From positions 372,001-436,000 of the forward strand of contig NZ_CP041063.1 of NCBI RefSeq assembly GCF_011082085.1: a stretch of 64,000 bases of DNA, written 5' to 3'. Every line of letters starts with the position of its first letter. Position 1 is the stretch's first letter. This document shows, piece by piece, positions 25,159 through 33,532 of the stretch. A model generated the notes under the pieces. That model worked only from the letters and a program-made list of their open reading frames with translations, was not told the DNA's origin and ran no database searches. The position numbers and the translations under genes were made by a program. Origin of the DNA: Bacillus sp. Cs-700. GTDB taxonomy: Bacteria; Bacillota; Bacilli; Bacillales; Guptibacillaceae.

Positions 25159-26037
25159 ATGGGAAGACTAATCTTAATTGATGGGTTTAATTTATTAAGT
25201 AGGGGTTATTTTGCTACCGCATATGGAAAGTCAGAAGAGCAGCTTTCAAAAACCTCTGAAGGACTTTTCACAAATGCTTTAAGAGTGAAGCTACAAAAAA
25301 TAATGTCTCTTATCAATGATTATGAACCAACTCATTTTGTTGTCACATGGGACGTAAAACGAAATGAAGTAAAGCGTAAAGCGCTATATGAAGACTATAA
25401 AGGTACAAGAGACGATCTACCAGCTCCTTTGATTCAGCAATATGAAACAGCAGTGAATTTGTTTAATGCAACAGGAATTCCCCAGATGAGTGTAGAAGGA
25501 TTTGAAGCGGATGATGTTATCGGCACACTTTCAGAAAGATGGACAAAAGAGGGGCATGGCGATTGTTACATCTACAGTAACGATAAGGACTTGCTTCAGC
25601 TTTTAAATCCTGCCGTCTCACAAATCATCGCGGTTCGAAAAGAAGGAGACCGGGTATATACAGAAGATCATTTTAAAACAGAGTATGGCATTACTCCTAG
25701 TCAGTGGATTGATGTGAAAGCTCTCTTAGGTGATAAGAGTGATAATATTCCTGGTGTTGCAGGTGTAGGGGACAAAGCAGCGTTACCACTTATTCAGCAA
25801 TATGGATCGGTTCAAGGTGTGTATGAAAGTATTGGTGTACTAGACAGCAAATATAATCGCTATCGAAAAAAACTGACTGAGGGTGAGGAATTGGCGAAAT
25901 TAAGTTTAGAGCTCGTTACAATTGAGCGCGCGATTCCTGAACTTGATCTATATTCTTTTGCGGAGTGCAAGTTAGATCTTGATGTTAACCAAATGAAATC
26001 CGAGCTTGATAAGCTAGGGTTACGTATCCGTATGTAA
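25159..26037 (+). CDS. ypcP: 5'-3' exonuclease (YpcP-like)
   Basis: 292 aa from MGRLILIDGFNLL; a longer frame from 25105 lacks a ribosome site. This is a free-standing flap/5'-3' exonuclease homologous to the N-terminal domain of DNA polymerase I. Metal-binding acidic residues appear in LIDGFN, VVTWDVKRN, VEGFEADDVIGT, YSNDKDLLQL and LLGDKSDNIPGVAGVGDKAA (H3TH region). It removes RNA primers or flaps. RNase H-like genes lie next to it, as in B. subtilis, and together they fit primer processing. Confidence 0.88.
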   Translation: MGRLILIDGFNLLSRGYFATAYGKSEEQLSKTSEGLFTNALRVKLQKIMSLINDYEPTHFVVTWDVKRNEVKRKALYEDYKGTRDDLPAPLIQQYETAVNLFNATGIPQMSVEGFEADDVIGTLSERWTKEGHGDCYIYSNDKDLLQLLNPAVSQIIAVRKEGDRVYTEDHFKTEYGITPSQWIDVKALLGDKSDNIPGVAGVGDKAALPLIQQYGSVQGVYESIGVLDSKYNRYRKKLTEGEELAKLSLELVTIERAIPELDLYSFAECKLDLDVNQMKSELDKLGLRIRM

Positions 26038-26100
26038 AGAAAAAGAACATAAGAACAGCGCCTTTGCATGAAAAGGCGCTCGTTTTGTTCGGTTAAAGGA

Positions 26101-26502
26101 TTATTGTTCTTTCTGTTCGTTTTGTTGAATTGCTTTTCGAGCGAGTTCGTCTGCCATTTTATTTTTAGAACTAGGAATCCACTTAATAAAACAGAGGTCA
26201 AACTGATCCACTAATTCAAGACATCGAGTTAAATAGGGTAGATAATTTTTATTTTTGACGTACCTTCCATCTACAGCGCTGCTGACGAGCTGTGAGTCTG
26301 TTCGTATGGATAGGGTACGGTACTGTTTCTCTTTACAGATGGAGAGCGCGTGAATTAAGGCTTCAAATTCTGCTTCATGGTTTGATAGCATGCCAAGCGG
26401 AAGAGCAGATTTAATAACGCTACCTTCAGCTTTAATAAAAACACCGGCGCCGGAAGGACCTGGATTACCTGCGCTTGCTCCATCTACATAGACTTCAATC
26501 AT
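26101..26502 (-). CDS. RNase HI-like protein (YpdQ/RnhP-like)
   Basis: 133 aa RNase H fold. The four acidic residues of the active site are all visible: Asp in VYVDGASAGNPG, Glu in NHEAEFEAL, Asp in IRTDSQLV and Asp in KMADELA. It should cleave RNA in RNA/DNA hybrids, though the B. subtilis homologue is reported to have little activity in vitro. It faces the exonuclease gene and is divergent from a zinc-finger gene and a second RNase H-like gene. Confidence 0.85.
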   Translation of the reverse strand: MIEVYVDGASAGNPGPSGAGVFIKAEGSVIKSALPLGMLSNHEAEFEALIHALSICKEKQYRTLSIRTDSQLVSSAVDGRYVKNKNYLPYLTRCLELVDQFDLCFIKWIPSSKNKMADELARKAIQQNEQKEQ

Positions 26503-26628
26503 ATGGTGCTCCTCTCTGTGGACTGGTCTTGCTGTATTTTATCATAATCATGTTCGTAGAGAGAAGACATACATTTAAGATAAAAGGAGAAAGCTGTATA
26601 GAAGGGACTGTGTGTAGGAGTGAAAAGT

Positions 26629-26805
26629 ATGAAGAAAAAAGAAGTGATGATGGAAGTTGGATTAATCCTTGATACATATTGTCAGGATTGCTTATTAAAA
26701 CGAGTCAACCAGCATGATTACGGTAAGTGTCACGCCCAGCGTTTTTGCATTACCGAATGCACGGTTGGAGATGAACTAAAACAATTAGGCAAACATTTGA
26801 CATAA
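26629..26805 (+). CDS. Small zinc-finger protein (YpeQ-like)
   Basis: 58 aa from the ATG at 26629 (GTAGGAG 8 nt upstream; a GTG at 26620 overlaps that site). It has YCQDCLLKR and then GKCHAQRFCITEC, five cysteines plus histidines, a likely zinc site. This is the YpeQ type that precedes the RNase H-like ypeP in B. subtilis; the next gene starts 12 nt later here too. Function unknown. Confidence 0.75.
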   Translation: MKKKEVMMEVGLILDTYCQDCLLKRVNQHDYGKCHAQRFCITECTVGDELKQLGKHLT

Positions 26806-26817
26806 GGAGGACCAATG

Positions 26818-27480
26818 ATGGATGTAATTGTAAAATGGAAATACAAAACGCCTAGAGGTATTTCCTCCTGGATGACATCTGATGAAATGCCATTTAATGA
26901 AGCGATGTTAATGGCGCGTGATATTGCTAAAACGGGTCGCTCCATTGATTTATACTTTTTAGATAACAGAGGCACAAAATGGTCTGTGAAAGAATTAGAA
27001 ACCTATATGACAAAAAAACAAGAACGTCCTGCTTCTATTGAAATTATTTTTGATGGTAGCTTTGATAAACAAACAAAGAAGGCTGGGTGTGGCGCAGTCA
27101 TTTATTATTATGAGGGAAGAAAACGAAAACGGATTCGTATCAATAAAGCGCTGGATTATCTCGAGAACAATAATGAAGCTGAATACGCTGCTTTATGGCT
27201 AGGACTTCAGGAAATTAAAACGATTGATGTAGAAGATACAGAAATCCTGATTAAAGGGGATTCTCAAGTTGTCATCAATCAACTGGCAGGCGAGTGGGCT
27301 GTCTATGAACCGCTCTTTACGAGATGGATGGATCGAATTGAAGACACGCTCCAACAACTTAGACTCCAACCGGTGTACAAGCATATTTCTCGCGATGAAA
27401 ATAAAGAGTCTCATCGCTTAGCGAAGCAAGCGTTGAATGGAACAGAAATTAGTAGCTCGATTGAGCTGGATAACGAATAA
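26818..27480 (+). CDS. RNase H-like protein with degenerate active site (YpeP-like)
   Basis: 220 aa; ATG 26818 is 7 nt after AAGGAGG (26815 also possible). An N-terminal part of about 75 residues precedes the RNase H fold. IFDGSFDKQTK (Asp), NNEAEYAALW (Glu) and IKGDSQVVINQL (Asp) are kept, but the fourth position, usually ADxLA, reads ESHRLAKQAL, replacing Asp by His. It may bind hybrids or act poorly as a nuclease. It is cotranscribed with the zinc-finger gene and ends in a 16-bp perfect hairpin. Confidence 0.8.
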   Translation: MDVIVKWKYKTPRGISSWMTSDEMPFNEAMLMARDIAKTGRSIDLYFLDNRGTKWSVKELETYMTKKQERPASIEIIFDGSFDKQTKKAGCGAVIYYYEGRKRKRIRINKALDYLENNNEAEYAALWLGLQEIKTIDVEDTEILIKGDSQVVINQLAGEWAVYEPLFTRWMDRIEDTLQQLRLQPVYKHISRDENKESHRLAKQALNGTEISSSIELDNE

Positions 27481-27512
27481 GAGAAGCAGCCTAATTGCTG
27501 CTTCTCTTATTC
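27475..27512. terminator. Bidirectional terminator
   Basis: Perfect 16-bp stem GAATAAGAGAAGCAGC with a 6-nt loop; it overlaps the stop codon of the RNase H-like gene. Confidence 0.8.
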
Positions 27513-27521
27513 GTTCGCTTC

Positions 27522-27755
27522 TCATAATTGAGTTTCGCATTTTTCAATCAATTCACTTGAGAATTCATAAAATTGTTCATTAGTACCAGATTTGTGTGAA
27601 AGTGCCTGCTGAAATTGCTCTTTGGCCTGGTTAATCGCGTCCTGAGCTGCTTTCAATTGATTCCCATTCATACTTTTTGTAGCCTGGCCAACTAGATGCT
27701 GTGCTGATTTAATGGACATTTCAATTTGTTGTAAATCAGAATATGGTTCTGACAT
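27522..27755 (-). CDS. DUF2564-family protein
   Basis: 77 aa, helical and polar: DLQQIEMSIKSAQHLVGQAT, then LKAAQDAINQAKEQFQQAL and a C-terminal helix with LIEKCETQL. The pattern matches the small Bacillus DUF2564 family. Function unknown. It is a single gene with GGTGGGAT upstream on the minus strand. Confidence 0.7.
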   Translation of the reverse strand: MSEPYSDLQQIEMSIKSAQHLVGQATKSMNGNQLKAAQDAINQAKEQFQQALSHKSGTNEQFYEFSSELIEKCETQL

Positions 27756-27826
27756 GTCATCCCACCTTTATCAATCATTCAAGCATAGTATGGCCACAAC
27801 TAATGGGAATTAATCGAAAAAAGACG

Positions 27827-27861
27827 CAAAAAAAGGAACTGATGTAGGCATCAGTTCCTTT
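27827..27861 (-). terminator. Terminator of the cold-shock gene
   Basis: On the minus strand AAAGGAACTGATG, 4-nt loop, CATCAGTTCC, then T's. Confidence 0.85.
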
Positions 27862-27872
27862 GAGGTTTATAA

Positions 27873-28073
27873 TTAAAGTTTGTTAACGTTAGCAGCTTGA
27901 GGTCCGCGGTTTCCTTCAACGATTTCGAAAGAAACTTCTTGGCCTTCTTCTAGTGTTTTGAAACCTTCGTCATTGATTGCTGAGAAGTGTACGAATACAT
28001 CGTCAGCTCCTTCGATTTCGATGAAACCGAATCCTTTTTCTGCATTAAACCATTTTACTTTACCGTTTTGCAT
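27873..28073 (-). CDS. cspD: Cold-shock protein (CspB/CspD family)
   Basis: 66 aa, complete: [19 protein letters not shown] holds RNP1 (KGFGFI), and DVFVHFSAI is RNP2. [10 protein letters not shown] is the usual C-terminus. It is an RNA chaperone that keeps mRNAs unstructured in the cold. AGGAGG precedes the start. It has a leader of about 150 nt from a strong promoter, with a GCACAA-GGA-TTGTGC hairpin close to the ribosome site, the layout of cold-inducible csp mRNAs. The cspD symbol is by similarity; it could equally be cspB. Confidence 0.93.
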   Translation of the reverse strand: MQNGKVKWFNAEKGFGFIEIEGADDVFVHFSAINDEGFKTLEEGQEVSFEIVEGNRGPQAANVNKL

Positions 28074-28231
28074 GTTTGTTCCTCCTAAAAGCTTAGCACA
28101 ATCCTTGTGCACTTTAAATTTCAACCATTCACCGGATGTTGAAGATGAGATATTCGATGTGTACGAGAAGTGCACAAAAAATCGAATTCAAATTCTCAAT
28201 CAAATATCCTATGTGATAAATGGTTAATTTA

Positions 28232-28260
28232 ACTATAACGTCTCACTATAAAAATGTCAA
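28232..28260 (-). promoter_or_regulatory. Sigma-A promoter of the cold-shock gene
   Basis: Minus strand TTGACA, 17 nt, TATAGT. It predicts a leader of about 150 nt. Confidence 0.8.
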
Positions 28261-28287
28261 CACTACCTAGAGAATAGCACATAATCC

Positions 28288-28316
28288 TTAACGTAGAGAA
28301 TAAAGTTGGGTAAGAT
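28288..28316 (+). promoter_or_regulatory. Possible promoter of fhs
   Basis: TTAACG, 17 nt, TAAGAT, 40 nt before the fhs ATG. Confidence 0.5.
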
Positions 28317-28355
28317 GGAAATTGGAGTTATGCAATTTAATTATGGAGGGGTTTT

Positions 28356-30044
28356 ATGAAGCCGGGACTAACATATAAGAGTGATATCGAAATTGCACAA
28401 GAATCGAAAATGACGCGAATTAAATCGATCGCTGCACAATTAGGGTTACATGAAGATGAATGGGAGCCATATGGTCATTATAAAGCGAAAATTTCATTGA
28501 ATACGATGAAACGTTTGAATACTCACCCTTCTGGTAAAGTTGTGCTTGTTACTGCAATCAACCCGACCCCTGCAGGAGAAGGGAAAAGTACGGTAACAGT
28601 CGGTCTTGCTCAAGCTTTAAATCGAATCGGTGAAAAAGCCATTGTCGCCATGAGAGAACCTTCACTAGGGCCAAGCATGGGTATTAAAGGTGGTGCAGCT
28701 GGGGGAGGATATTCTCAAGTTATGCCAATGGAAGACATTAATCTCCATTTTACAGGAGATCTACATGCGATAACTTCTGCTCACAATGCTCTTTCTGCTC
28801 TTATTGATAATCACATTCATCAAGGAAATGAAGTCGGATTTGATACTAGACGCGTAACGTGGAAGCGAGTTGTGGATCTGAACGACCGGGCGTTAAGAAA
28901 CATTATTGTTGGTTTAGGCGGTCCTACGCAAGGAGTGCCCCGTGAAGATGGATTTGATATCACAGTAGCGTCAGAGATCATGGCCATTCTTTGTCTAGCA
29001 TCCGACTTATCAGATTTGAAGAAGCGGATTGCTTCAATTGTTATCGGATATCGTTCAACAAAAGAGCCGATTACAGCTGGCGACTTAGGTGTAGAAGGGG
29101 CGATTACACTTCTATTAAAAGATGCCATGAACCCAAATCTCGTTCAGACGTTAGAAAATACACCTGCGCTCATCCATGGGGGCCCATTCGCAAACATTGC
29201 TCATGGGTGCAATAGCGTCGTTGCAACGAAAATGGCTCAAAAGCTTTCTGATTATGTGATCACAGAAGCTGGTTTTGGGGCTGATTTGGGCGCTGAGAAG
29301 TTCTTCGATATTAAAACGAGAGCAGGAGAAATTGAACCAGCAGCAACCGTTATCGTTGCCACAATTCGTGCTCTTAAAATGCACGGCGGCGTAGCGAAAG
29401 ATCAGCTTAAAAAAGAAGATGTTGGTGCATTACAAGCAGGGCTCGTTAATCTTGAGCATCATGTATCTTCCGTTAAAAAATTTGGCGTTCCTTTTGTAGT
29501 GGCGATTAACCGGTTTGTCACTGATACCGAACTTGAAGTAAATGCATTGCTTCAATGGTGCAAGGAAAAGGACATACCAGTGGCTTTAACAGACGTATGG
29601 GCAAATGGTGGAGAAGGTGGCGTAGAACTTGCTAAAACGTTATTAAACGAAATGGAGCAAAATGAGAACCATTTCAAACCTCTCTATGACCTTGAAAGCA
29701 CCATTGAAGAAAAGTTGGAAAAAATCGCAACAGAAATTTATGGAGCTGAAGGCGTCGATTTATCCGCTAAAGCAAAAAAGCAAATGCAAGAATTTAAGGA
29801 AAATGGGTGGGGGCATCTGCCAATTTGTATGGCAAAAACACAGTATTCACTTTCGGACGATCCTTCACTACTCGGACGGCCATCTGGCTTTCGAATAACG
29901 ATCCGTGAATTTCGCCCTTCCATTGGAGCCGGATTTATCGTAGCATTAACCGGTAACGTGATGACCATGCCAGGATTACCTAAAAAACCAGCAGCTCTTA
30001 ATATGGATGTTTCAGAAGATGGAACCGCAATTGGGCTTTTCTAG
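28356..30044 (+). CDS. fhs: Formate-tetrahydrofolate ligase
   Basis: 562 aa, full length. It makes 10-formyl-THF from formate, THF and [22 protein letters not shown] is the ATP-binding P-loop block, and [23 protein letters not shown] is the family signature; [20 protein letters not shown] and [15 protein letters not shown] are further conserved blocks. GGAGGGG precedes the ATG. B. subtilis lacks this gene, so its presence helps separate this organism from it. A thioesterase gene follows 16 nt later and may share the transcript. Confidence 0.95.
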   Translation: MKPGLTYKSDIEIAQESKMTRIKSIAAQLGLHEDEWEPYGHYKAKISLNTMKRLNTHPSGKVVLVTAINPTPAGEGKSTVTVGLAQALNRIGEKAIVAMREPSLGPSMGIKGGAAGGGYSQVMPMEDINLHFTGDLHAITSAHNALSALIDNHIHQGNEVGFDTRRVTWKRVVDLNDRALRNIIVGLGGPTQGVPREDGFDITVASEIMAILCLASDLSDLKKRIASIVIGYRSTKEPITAGDLGVEGAITLLLKDAMNPNLVQTLENTPALIHGGPFANIAHGCNSVVATKMAQKLSDYVITEAGFGADLGAEKFFDIKTRAGEIEPAATVIVATIRALKMHGGVAKDQLKKEDVGALQAGLVNLEHHVSSVKKFGVPFVVAINRFVTDTELEVNALLQWCKEKDIPVALTDVWANGGEGGVELAKTLLNEMEQNENHFKPLYDLESTIEEKLEKIATEIYGAEGVDLSAKAKKQMQEFKENGWGHLPICMAKTQYSLSDDPSLLGRPSGFRITIREFRPSIGAGFIVALTGNVMTMPGLPKKPAALNMDVSEDGTAIGLF

Positions 30045-30060
30045 AAAGTGTGGCTAAAAA

Positions 30061-30576
30061 ATGTCGAATGCTTTATCAAAGAAATTAATACGTGATTCTA
30101 GAACGACAAAATCAAGCTTTGTATTACCCTCAGACACGAATACACACGGAACACTATTTGGTGGTAAACTAATGTCTTACATAGATGACATTGCGGCGAT
30201 TTCAGCGTCAAAACACGCTAGATCCGCTGTTGTCACTGCATCAGCGGACTCCATTGATTTTCTAAGTCCGATTCGTGAAGGAGAAGTCGTTAGCTTAGAA
30301 GCCTATGTAAGCTGGACGCATAATACATCAATGGAAGTGTTTGTGAAAATCTTTGCGGAAAATGTAATTTCGAGTAAAAAGAAAGTATGTGCTACGTCCT
30401 TTTTAACGTTTGTGGCGCTAGATGAAGAAAGCGTTCCAGCAAGGGTGCCAGAAGCCATTCCTGAAACGGAAGAAGAGAAGTTCGTGCACGATGGTGGTTA
30501 CGAACGTATGAAAGCGAGAAAGGCTAGAAGGAAACATTCACAGACGTTAGCAAGTGAGTTTGGCGTTTTTTCTTAA
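30061..30576 (+). CDS. Acyl-CoA thioesterase (YkhA-like, hotdog fold)
   Basis: 171 aa. PSDTNTHGTLFGGKLMSYIDDIAAISASKHA is the hot-dog catalytic helix region (in the BFIT/Acot family the Asn-His-Gly and Asp are active). DFLSPIREGEVVSLEAYVSW follows, and a Lys/Arg-rich tail ends the protein. It hydrolyses acyl-CoA esters; YkhA of B. subtilis is the nearest named relative I know. It lies 16 nt after fhs. Confidence 0.85.
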   Translation: MSNALSKKLIRDSRTTKSSFVLPSDTNTHGTLFGGKLMSYIDDIAAISASKHARSAVVTASADSIDFLSPIREGEVVSLEAYVSWTHNTSMEVFVKIFAENVISSKKKVCATSFLTFVALDEESVPARVPEAIPETEEEKFVHDGGYERMKARKARRKHSQTLASEFGVFS

Positions 30577-30585
30577 GCTTATCCA

Positions 30586-30615
30586 CAAAAAAAGATCTGC
30601 TATTAGCAGATCTCA
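30586..30615 (-). terminator. Terminator of ytzC overlapping its stop codon
   Basis: AGATCTGCT, 3-nt loop, AGCAGATCT, followed by seven T on the minus strand. Confidence 0.8.
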
Positions 30616-30882
30616 TGTTTCAAATCCAAGAATGAAATTATTCTGTCGATCCTGAATTTGCTGTTGCGCTCTGTGAAGCGCGTCACGCTGTTCAGGATTT
30701 GCACTGTGAATCATTTTATCAAGTTCAACAGACATACGTTCAAGCAATTGTTGGGTTTCTGTATAACCCTTATCATTGACCGCTGATTGTTGCTTTGTAG
30801 CTAGTTGAAGCTGCTCGTCAGCATATTCAGTTAGTTCATGAGCGTTTTTTAACATTTCTTCTACTTTACGGTACGTGGACAT
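30613..30882 (-). CDS. ytzC: YtzC-family protein (DUF2524)
   Basis: 89 aa from the ATG at 30882 (AAGGAGAGG upstream); the longer frame to 31011 lacks signals. It is predicted almost all helical: RKVEEMLKNAHELTEYADEQ, LQLATKQQ and HRAQQQIQDRQNNFIL. The pattern matches YtzC of B. subtilis. Function unknown. Confidence 0.75.
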   Translation of the reverse strand: MSTYRKVEEMLKNAHELTEYADEQLQLATKQQSAVNDKGYTETQQLLERMSVELDKMIHSANPEQRDALHRAQQQIQDRQNNFILGFET

Positions 30883-31012
30883 GAGGAACCTCTCCTTTTG
30901 TATTGTTTCATGATTAGTATTGACAGGAAAGATACTTTTATGAGAACGAAGGGGAAATAACAGAAGTGAAAGTGATATAATAAGATGAGAAACAAGAAAG
31001 GCGTGAATCAAG

Positions 31013-31873
31013 TTGGCAAGTGAATTACATGCAGGAGAAATGACTACGTTACGTGTCGCACGTATGCAAGAATACGGCTATTTTTTAACAAACGGATATG
31101 AAGATGTCATGCTTCATAAAAAAGAAGCTAAAAATCACTACGAAGAAGATGATGAAGTAGAGGTGTTTTTATACCACGATCATCAAGGGAGACTTTCAGC
31201 CACTGAAACAGTTCCGCTCGTAACAATGGATTCCTTTTCGATTCTAAAGGTTGTAGAAGTGAAGCGAAGCCTCGGTGTATTTGTGGATATTGGCATTCAA
31301 AAGGACATGCTTTTATCAAAAGATGACCTTCCTTATGACTGGGCTACGTGGCCAGCTATTGGTGATGAGCTCTATTGTGGGCTAAAGCTTGATAAAAAGC
31401 AGCGTCTTTTTGCTGATTTAAGTAAATTTGAAGAAATACAGGAACTTTCTGTTGCAGCACCAGCCGATAGCAAAAATGCTGAAGTTGAAGGACTAGTTTT
31501 CCGCTTTCTTGATGATGGCGTTTCAATTCTGACAAGTGAAGGGTATCTTGCTTATTTGCATAAAGATGAGATGAAAGAACAAGTAAGACTTGGTCAGCGT
31601 CTTACAATGAGAATTACATTTGTAAGGGAAGATGGTCGTGTGAACGTATCGACAAGACCTCTTGTAAAAGAAGCAAGACTTGAGGACTCAGATCGCCTTG
31701 TGGCATATATGGAGAAGCACGGCAATCAAATGCCTTTTACTGATAAAAGTGATCCAGAAGCGATTAAGAATGAATTTAATATAAGTAAAGCAGCTTTTAA
31801 GCGCGCAATGGGAAAATTGATCAAAGAAAAGAAGGTTGAACAACAAGAAGGAGTCACCATTTTAAAATCCTAA
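31013..31873 (+). CDS. cvfB: S1-domain RNA-binding protein CvfB (YitL-like)
   Basis: 286 aa starting at TTG. Three S1-like OB domains occupy about 1-210 (RVARMQEYGYFLTNGYEDVMLHKKE; VEVKRSLGVFVDIGIQKDMLLS), and a C-terminal winged helix ends it (FNISKAAFKRAMGKLIKE). CvfB is an RNA-binding protein first linked to virulence gene control in Staphylococcus; YitL is the Bacillus form. The ribosome site is weak (AAAGG about 12 nt upstream). Confidence 0.85.
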   Translation: MASELHAGEMTTLRVARMQEYGYFLTNGYEDVMLHKKEAKNHYEEDDEVEVFLYHDHQGRLSATETVPLVTMDSFSILKVVEVKRSLGVFVDIGIQKDMLLSKDDLPYDWATWPAIGDELYCGLKLDKKQRLFADLSKFEEIQELSVAAPADSKNAEVEGLVFRFLDDGVSILTSEGYLAYLHKDEMKEQVRLGQRLTMRITFVREDGRVNVSTRPLVKEARLEDSDRLVAYMEKHGNQMPFTDKSDPEAIKNEFNISKAAFKRAMGKLIKEKKVEQQEGVTILKS

Positions 31874-31950
31874 TATGTCATCTTTTTCTTCGTGTAACTG
31901 GAGGTTACGGGCAAATACTATACCTAAGCTCCTAGAAAGGGGGCAAGTCA

Positions 31951-32208
31951 TTGGATATTACTGACTATGACAAAGCTCTATATTACACGCATCATTGTGC
32001 TTGCATTGATCTTAGCGTTTTGATGATGAAAACAGAGGATGACATCCTTTCGAAGCGAATTGAACAATTTGTTTATGCCTTTATACGTGAAACTGAATTT
32101 ATGAAGGTAAAGGAAGCACGAGATACACTTCTTTCCTACATTGATTACGTATATCGGATGGAACCTGACTTTAGTGAAATGGCTGCTATAAATCAGACTT
32201 TAGACTGA
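31951..32208 (+). CDS. Hypothetical 85-aa protein
   Basis: Starts at TTG with AAAGGGGG 9 nt upstream. It is soluble and mainly helical: DITDYDKALYYTHHCACIDL at the N-terminus (His-His-Cys-Ala-Cys), then RIEQFVYAFIRETEFM and a C-terminal SYIDYVYRMEPDFSEM. I do not recognise the family. It lies between cvfB and the glycogen genes. Confidence 0.65.
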   Translation: MDITDYDKALYYTHHCACIDLSVLMMKTEDDILSKRIEQFVYAFIRETEFMKVKEARDTLLSYIDYVYRMEPDFSEMAAINQTLD

Positions 32209-32255
32209 CCTCAAGCATATGGGGTCGGTTTTTTTATTGTTAAAAAGGTTTAAAA

Positions 32256-32274
32256 TTGTCGAAAAGGGTATAAT
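32256..32274 (+). promoter_or_regulatory. Spo0A-box-like site next to the -10 of the GH15 gene
   Basis: TTGTCGAA (32256-32263) matches the Spo0A box core TGTCGAA; TATAAT (32269-32274) follows after 5 nt. No good -35 is seen, which would suit an activated promoter. Confidence 0.45.
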
Positions 32275-32305
32275 TGTAGTAAAAAATGAGGAGCAGGTGA
32301 GAAAT

Positions 32306-33316
32306 ATGAATCAACAGCAGCTGCACAGTGTACTTGAAAGTATGCGACTACCGAATGGAGCTTATGTTGCAAGTACATCGGATGATTACGACTACGTTTG
32401 GATCAGAGATGTATGCTATGCGGTTATGCCATATTTAAATTCTAAATGTTCACGGTATGAAAAAGCGTACCATGCTTTACTCACACTACTTAGAAAATAT
32501 GAGTGGAAGCTTGATATTCATACGGAACAAAAGCCACATTATTTACATGAATACATTCATGCGCGTTATACAAGAAATTTAGAAGAAATTCCCGTTGAAT
32601 GGGGACATGCTCAAAATGATGCAGTTGGTATTATGTTATTTGGAATCGGTCAAGGAATTCAAAATGGGAAGCCGATGTTAAGAGACAAAGTAGACCATCG
32701 CATCGTACAAAAACTTGTAGATTATCTGGAATGTCTCGAATACTGGAAAAGCCCTGATAATGGCATGTGGGAAGAAAATGTAGAATTACATGCATCAAGC
32801 GTTGGAGCGTGTGTAGCGGGACTAAAAGCCGTTAAAACTCTCGTTAACGTACCTTCATATATGATTGAGGAAGGTGAAAAAGCTTTAGATAAACTTTTAC
32901 CTTGTGAAAGTGAAACGAAAGAAGCGGATTTAGCTCTATTATCATTAATTTATCCTTTAAATGTTGTATCAAGAGAACAAGCGATCCAAATTGTGGACAG
33001 GATCACAGAGCGCCTTGAGCGAGAACGAGGCATTATAAGGTATGAAAATGATGTGTATTATAACGAAGGTAGCGAAGCAGAATGGTGTTTTGGGTTCCCA
33101 TGGTTAGGTCTTTGCTATGAGCAACTAGGAGAACTTGATAAAATGAGTGAATACTGGTCGAAAACGATGAGTATAACACCTGAAAGTGGAAAAATTCCTG
33201 AACTTTATATTGGCGGTACGAATATACCAAATAAAAACACACCGCTAGCTTGGTCTATTTCCATGGCTTATCAACTTCAAGTACGGATGAATGAAATGCA
33301 GGAGAATGTATCTTAA
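32306..33316 (+). CDS. GH15-type glucoamylase-like protein
   Basis: 336 aa, starting after GAGGAGCAGGTGAG. The alpha/alpha-toroid signature of glycoside hydrolase family 15 is visible: PNGAYVASTSDDYDYVWIRD (substrate-binding WxRD) near the N-terminus, EWGHAQNDAVG with acidic residues, WEENVELHASSVGACVAGL (first catalytic Glu candidate) and EWCFGFPWLGLCYEQLG; GGTNIPNKNTPLAWS is near the end. It is shorter than secreted glucoamylases and has no signal peptide, so it likely trims intracellular glycogen. It stands ahead of glgBCDA, where no phosphorylase gene (glgP) is seen. Confidence 0.78.
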   Translation: MNQQQLHSVLESMRLPNGAYVASTSDDYDYVWIRDVCYAVMPYLNSKCSRYEKAYHALLTLLRKYEWKLDIHTEQKPHYLHEYIHARYTRNLEEIPVEWGHAQNDAVGIMLFGIGQGIQNGKPMLRDKVDHRIVQKLVDYLECLEYWKSPDNGMWEENVELHASSVGACVAGLKAVKTLVNVPSYMIEEGEKALDKLLPCESETKEADLALLSLIYPLNVVSREQAIQIVDRITERLERERGIIRYENDVYYNEGSEAEWCFGFPWLGLCYEQLGELDKMSEYWSKTMSITPESGKIPELYIGGTNIPNKNTPLAWSISMAYQLQVRMNEMQENVS

Positions 33317-33336
33317 GGTTTTTATTTATAAATGTG

Positions 33337-33368
33337 AAAGGTTGCGCTACGATGCGCAACCTTTTTTT
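33337..33368 (+). terminator. Terminator of the GH15 gene
   Basis: AAAGGTTGCGC, loop, GCGCAACCTTTTTTT. Confidence 0.88.
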
Positions 33369-33398
33369 ATTGCAATTTATGAAAAAATATTCCCTTAT

Positions 33399-33470
33399 TT
33401 GTCGAAAAACACATGTATTTTTCGACAATAAATTTTTTAAAAGGAAACCTAAAGGTACGTGTCGAATCTT
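33399..33470 (+). promoter_or_regulatory. Control region of the glg operon: paired Spo0A-like boxes and possible sigma-H promoter
   Basis: TTGTCGAAAAA (33399-33409) and TTTTTCGACAA (33418-33428) form a perfect 11-bp inverted repeat with an 8-nt spacer; each arm contains a Spo0A box. A third TGTCGAA is at 33460-33466. AAAGGAAAC (from about 33439), 12 nt, GTCGAATCT resembles a sigma-H promoter (RnAGGAwww, RnnGAATww). The glgB ATG is at 33533. Confidence 0.55.
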
Positions 33471-33532
33471 TAGGATGTAGAGGATAAGTATCGTGGAATC
33501 CCTCTATTTATCAATGAGAGCGAGGTGTCGCA

